DNA of 64,000 nucleotides, taken from positions 310,001-374,000 of the forward strand of contig NZ_CP041616.1 of assembly GCF_007197575.1 (NCBI RefSeq). Reading direction: 5' to 3'. Position 1 is the stretch's first letter. Each line of letters starts with the position of its first letter. Shown here piece by piece: positions 61,820-64,000 of the stretch. The stretch is from Ornithinimicrobium ciconiae (GTDB lineage Bacteria; Actinomycetota; Actinomycetes; Actinomycetales; Dermatophilaceae). The position numbers and the translations under genes are program-made. The notes below the pieces were generated by a model. The model had not been told where the DNA came from, ran no database searches, and saw only the letters and a list, made by a program, of their open reading frames with translations.

Positions 61820-62071
61820 GTCCAGAGTCCACGACGAGCAGCGCAGTGTCATCCAGGCGGCCCCCGCGCGGCGTGGTGGTCACGACAGGGCGGTGACTGC
61901 CGTACACTGGGTAGCAGCAGCCCGATCCGTCTTGCCGCGGGCTGCCTGCAGTGCACGCGAGCCTTTCAGAGTTGGCGATTTCAGTGCCGCTGCGCCCTCA
62001 CACCCTGCAATGTCGCAGTGCCGTGGCGCGCGATGGGTGAGACACCAACTGTGAAGACTCGGAGTCTCCCT
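61820..62071 (+). promoter_or_regulatory. Promoter and long leader of the DEAD-box helicase gene
   Basis: TACACT (61903-61908) is a good -10 in CCGTACACTGGGTAG; the -35 is poor. The transcript would carry a leader of about 160 nt before GTG 62072, with several short GC stems. Helicase genes of this type often have long, temperature-responsive leaders, so post-transcriptional control is possible (inference). Confidence 0.5.
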
Positions 62072-63607
62072 GTGTCCCAGGACTTTGCACGCCTTGGCGT
62101 GCCCGCCCCGCTGTGCGACCACCTCGCTCAGCAGGGGATCACCACCCCCACCCCGATCCAGGCAGCGACGCTGCCCGACAGCCTCGCCGGCCGTGACGTG
62201 CTCGGCCGTGGCCGCACCGGCTCGGGCAAGAGCTATGCCTTCCTCCTCCCCATGGTCACCCGCCTCATGGGCTCGGGGCGTCGCCGCACCCCCAAGCGTC
62301 CCCGGGCCCTGATCCTGGCGCCGACCCGCGAGCTCGTCGGGCAGCTCGAGACCGCCCTGGCGCCGCTGGCGCAGATCGCGGGCCTGCGCACGATGACCAT
62401 CTTCGGTGGCGTCGGCCAGAACCCCCAGGTCCGCGCGCTCGCCGCCGGCGTCGACATCGTAGTCGCCTGCCCCGGGCGCCTGGAGGACCTGATGGGTCAG
62501 GGTCACGTCATCCTCGACCACATCGAGATCACCGTCCTCGACGAGGCGGACCACATGGCCGACCTGGGCTTCCTGCCCGGCGTCAAGCGCATCATGGACA
62601 AGACGCCCCGCGAGGGCCAGCGGATGCTGTTCTCCGCGACGCTGGATGCCGGCGTCAACGTCATCGTCAAGCGCTTCCTGTCCAACCCGGTCACCCACGA
62701 GGCGGACTCCGAGCAGTCGCCGGTCGACGCCATGAGCCACCACGTGCTCCACGTCGCGCACGACTCGCACCTGCCGGTGCTGCTGGACCTGACGGCCGCC
62801 CCGGGCCGCACGGTCGTCTTCACCCGCACCAAGCACCGCGCCAAGAAGCTGGCCCGCCAGCTCAACGCGTCCGGCGTCCCGGCGGTGGAGCTGCACGGCA
62901 ACCTGAGCCAGAACGCCCGCACCCGCACGATGGACGCCTTCCACAGCGGCGCGGCCGCGACCCTGGTCGCCACCGATATCGCGGCGCGGGGGATCCACGT
63001 CGACGACGTCGCACTGGTCATCCACGCCGACCCGCCGGTCGAGCACAAGGCCTATCTGCACCGCTCGGGCCGCACCGCCCGCGCCGGCAACTCCGGCACC
63101 GTGATCACCCTGATGACCGACGACCAGGTGCGCGACGTGCGTGACCTGACCCGCAAGGCCGGCATCAAGCCGACCACCACCCGCGTCGACACCACGCACC
63201 CGCTGCTGCAGGAGCTCGCCCCCGGCGAGCGGGAGTATGCCGGCGCTTTCGTCCACGCGGTTCCCGCCGGTGGGCAGCAGGGCGGTGGGCAGAACGGCAG
63301 CCGTAACGGTGCCGGACAGAACGGCGGCAGCCGCTCGAGCGGTCGCAGTGGCGGTGACTCGCGGGGCACCCGGGGTCAGGGTGGCGGTTCCCGCGCCGGT
63401 CAGGGCCGAGGCCGCGGTGGCGGTCAGGGCTCGGGTCGCTCCGGCGGCGGTCGCTCCGGTGGTCAGGGCTCGGGTCGTGCGGGGGGTCAGGGCTCAGGCT
63501 CTGGTCGCTCCGGTGGCCAGCGGTCCGGCTCCGCCGTGCGTTACTCCAGCAGCTCCGGCGGCGCAGCCGCCTTCTCGGCGGGCACCAGTGCCGGTCGCAG
63601 CCGCTGA
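62072..63607 (+). CDS. DEAD-box ATP-dependent RNA helicase with RGG-like tail
   Basis: The 511-aa helicase has the Q motif (GITTPTPIQAATLPD), Walker A GRTGSGKS, PTRELVGQL, DEAD in VLDEADHMADLGF, SAT in LFSATLD, ATDIAARGIHVDDV and HRSGRTARAG, so both RecA lobes are complete. The last 100 residues are Gly/Ser/Arg/Gln repeats (GGGQGSGRSGGGRSGGQGSG), an RNA-binding or condensate-forming tail. It unwinds RNA in ribosome assembly or cold adaptation. I place the start at GTG 62072 because CGGAG stands seven bases before it and the family begins near ARLGVPAPLC; GTG 62051 and ATG 62033 are alternatives. Confidence 0.92.
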   Translation: MSQDFARLGVPAPLCDHLAQQGITTPTPIQAATLPDSLAGRDVLGRGRTGSGKSYAFLLPMVTRLMGSGRRRTPKRPRALILAPTRELVGQLETALAPLAQIAGLRTMTIFGGVGQNPQVRALAAGVDIVVACPGRLEDLMGQGHVILDHIEITVLDEADHMADLGFLPGVKRIMDKTPREGQRMLFSATLDAGVNVIVKRFLSNPVTHEADSEQSPVDAMSHHVLHVAHDSHLPVLLDLTAAPGRTVVFTRTKHRAKKLARQLNASGVPAVELHGNLSQNARTRTMDAFHSGAAATLVATDIAARGIHVDDVALVIHADPPVEHKAYLHRSGRTARAGNSGTVITLMTDDQVRDVRDLTRKAGIKPTTTRVDTTHPLLQELAPGEREYAGAFVHAVPAGGQQGGGQNGSRNGAGQNGGSRSSGRSGGDSRGTRGQGGGSRAGQGRGRGGGQGSGRSGGGRSGGQGSGRAGGQGSGSGRSGGQRSGSAVRYSSSSGGAAAFSAGTSAGRSR

Positions 63608-63631
63608 CGCTCCGCTCTGACGTTGCCTGCT

Positions 63632-63653
63632 GACCCGTCCTCCGGGGCGGGTC
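63632..63653 (+). terminator. Hairpin after the helicase gene
   Basis: GACCCGTCC and GGCGGGTC pair (one G-T) around a short loop, 25 nt after the stop codon. A modest terminator candidate. Confidence 0.55.
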
Positions 63654-63863
63654 GGCGGTGACCCCTGGGAAATCGATCGCGGCAAACCCTAGGAATGACC
63701 GCCGCCCTGCGCCATACTGCAGGGCCAGAGGTCATTGTTCACGTGTCGGTCAAGCCAAAGTCATTAATTGCTATTACGGTCGGCGGCAGGCACGGCCCGC
63801 CCAGTGCGGTCGCGATGCCTCCCCGTGAGCGCCATCCGGCGTCCATCCCGAAGGAGCGAATTG

Positions 63864-64000
63864 ATGTCCCAGACCCAGAGCAGGTGGCGCCGCGGTTCGA
63901 CCGCCGCGCTCGCTGCGGCGGCGTTGGTGGCCAGTGGCGCAGCCATGACCAGCACCGTCGCAAACGCCGACCCCGAGGACGCCGCGTCCCCGGTCGCCCC
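63864..64000 (+). CDS. N-terminus of a secreted protein (cut by the window end)
   Basis: 45 codons are visible: basic MSQTQSRWRRGS, hydrophobic TAALAAAALVASGAA and a cleavage-like VANADPEDA. AAGGAG stands seven bases before the ATG. This is a clear Sec signal peptide. The mature protein is outside the window, so its function is unknown; the acidic DPEDAASP start resembles secreted peptidases, but that is only an impression. The 256-nt region before it includes an AT-rich patch (63750-63780) likely near the promoter. Confidence 0.8.
   Translation, partial: MSQTQSRWRRGSTAALAAAALVASGAAMTSTVANADPEDAASPVA

Noticed and set aside
59772..61907. 711-aa reverse open frame opposite the cell-wall-binding repeats of the large protease
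   Set aside because: Its apparent repeats only mirror the sense-strand repeats; no start signal.

Overview
The window is about 70% GC, starts many genes with GTG or TTG, and packs genes into operons joined by 1-4 nt stop/start overlaps. With its gene content this points to an actinobacterium, most likely of the Intrasporangiaceae/Ornithinimicrobium group (inference; there is no 16S gene here). tRNA-Ile, a DLW-39 gene, tRNA-Ala, ppiA, a rhomboid gene, crgA and the pknB-pbpA-rodA-pstP-fhaB-fhaA operon occur in the order usually seen just downstream of dnaA-gyrA, so the window is probably origin-proximal.

Layout. 0.2-3.4 kb: a secreted ScyD/ScyE-like beta-propeller protein and an ABC-2 exporter. 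3.5-5.8 kb: tRNA-Ile, a cell-wall-binding-repeat protein carrying a degenerate SGNH domain, DLW-39, tRNA-Ala and a strong terminator, followed by a fragment of a MobF conjugative relaxase. 6.2-9.7 kb: a crotonase/acyl-CoA ligase pair and a divergent XRE-type regulator across a palindrome. 9.8-16.1 kb: a secreted subtilase, then a reverse-strand run of flavin reductase, NYN nuclease-like, esterase, catalytically altered S51-like and ATP-grasp genes. 16.2-21.2 kb: a translationally coupled urate/allantoin operon (DUF6986-like, uox, uraD, uraH, allB, allE). 21.2-24.9 kb: an OafA-type acyltransferase with an SGNH domain and a LEA-like membrane protein. 25-37.5 kb: the conserved division/cell-wall signalling block, with an intact IS630-family element between the DUF881 gene and pknB and three DnaA-box-like sequences next to crgA. 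37.5-39.6 kb: MaoC dehydratase, exonuclease III and an unrecognised small protein.

39.6-50.2 kb looks like a plastic accessory segment. It holds a 70-nt hairpin, a frameshifted AbiEi/DUF559-type gene, an LMW phosphatase, a decayed YdcF-type gene, and then two giant soluble-looking proteins of unknown function (1231 and 1579 aa) 16 nt apart. The promoter region of this pair carries a 28-bp element almost identical to one in front of the ScyD-like gene 41 kb away. The pair and its shared operator are my best candidates for something undescribed.

50.3-64 kb: BCCT transporter, M3 peptidase plus a class A beta-lactamase-like hydrolase without a signal peptide, a phosphotransferase, a 1760-aa secreted subtilase ending in cell-wall-binding repeats, a DEAD-box helicase with an RGG-like tail and long leader, and the first 45 codons of another secreted protein cut by the window end. 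Starts given here differ from the longest ORF wherever a better ribosome binding site or family alignment supports a later start.
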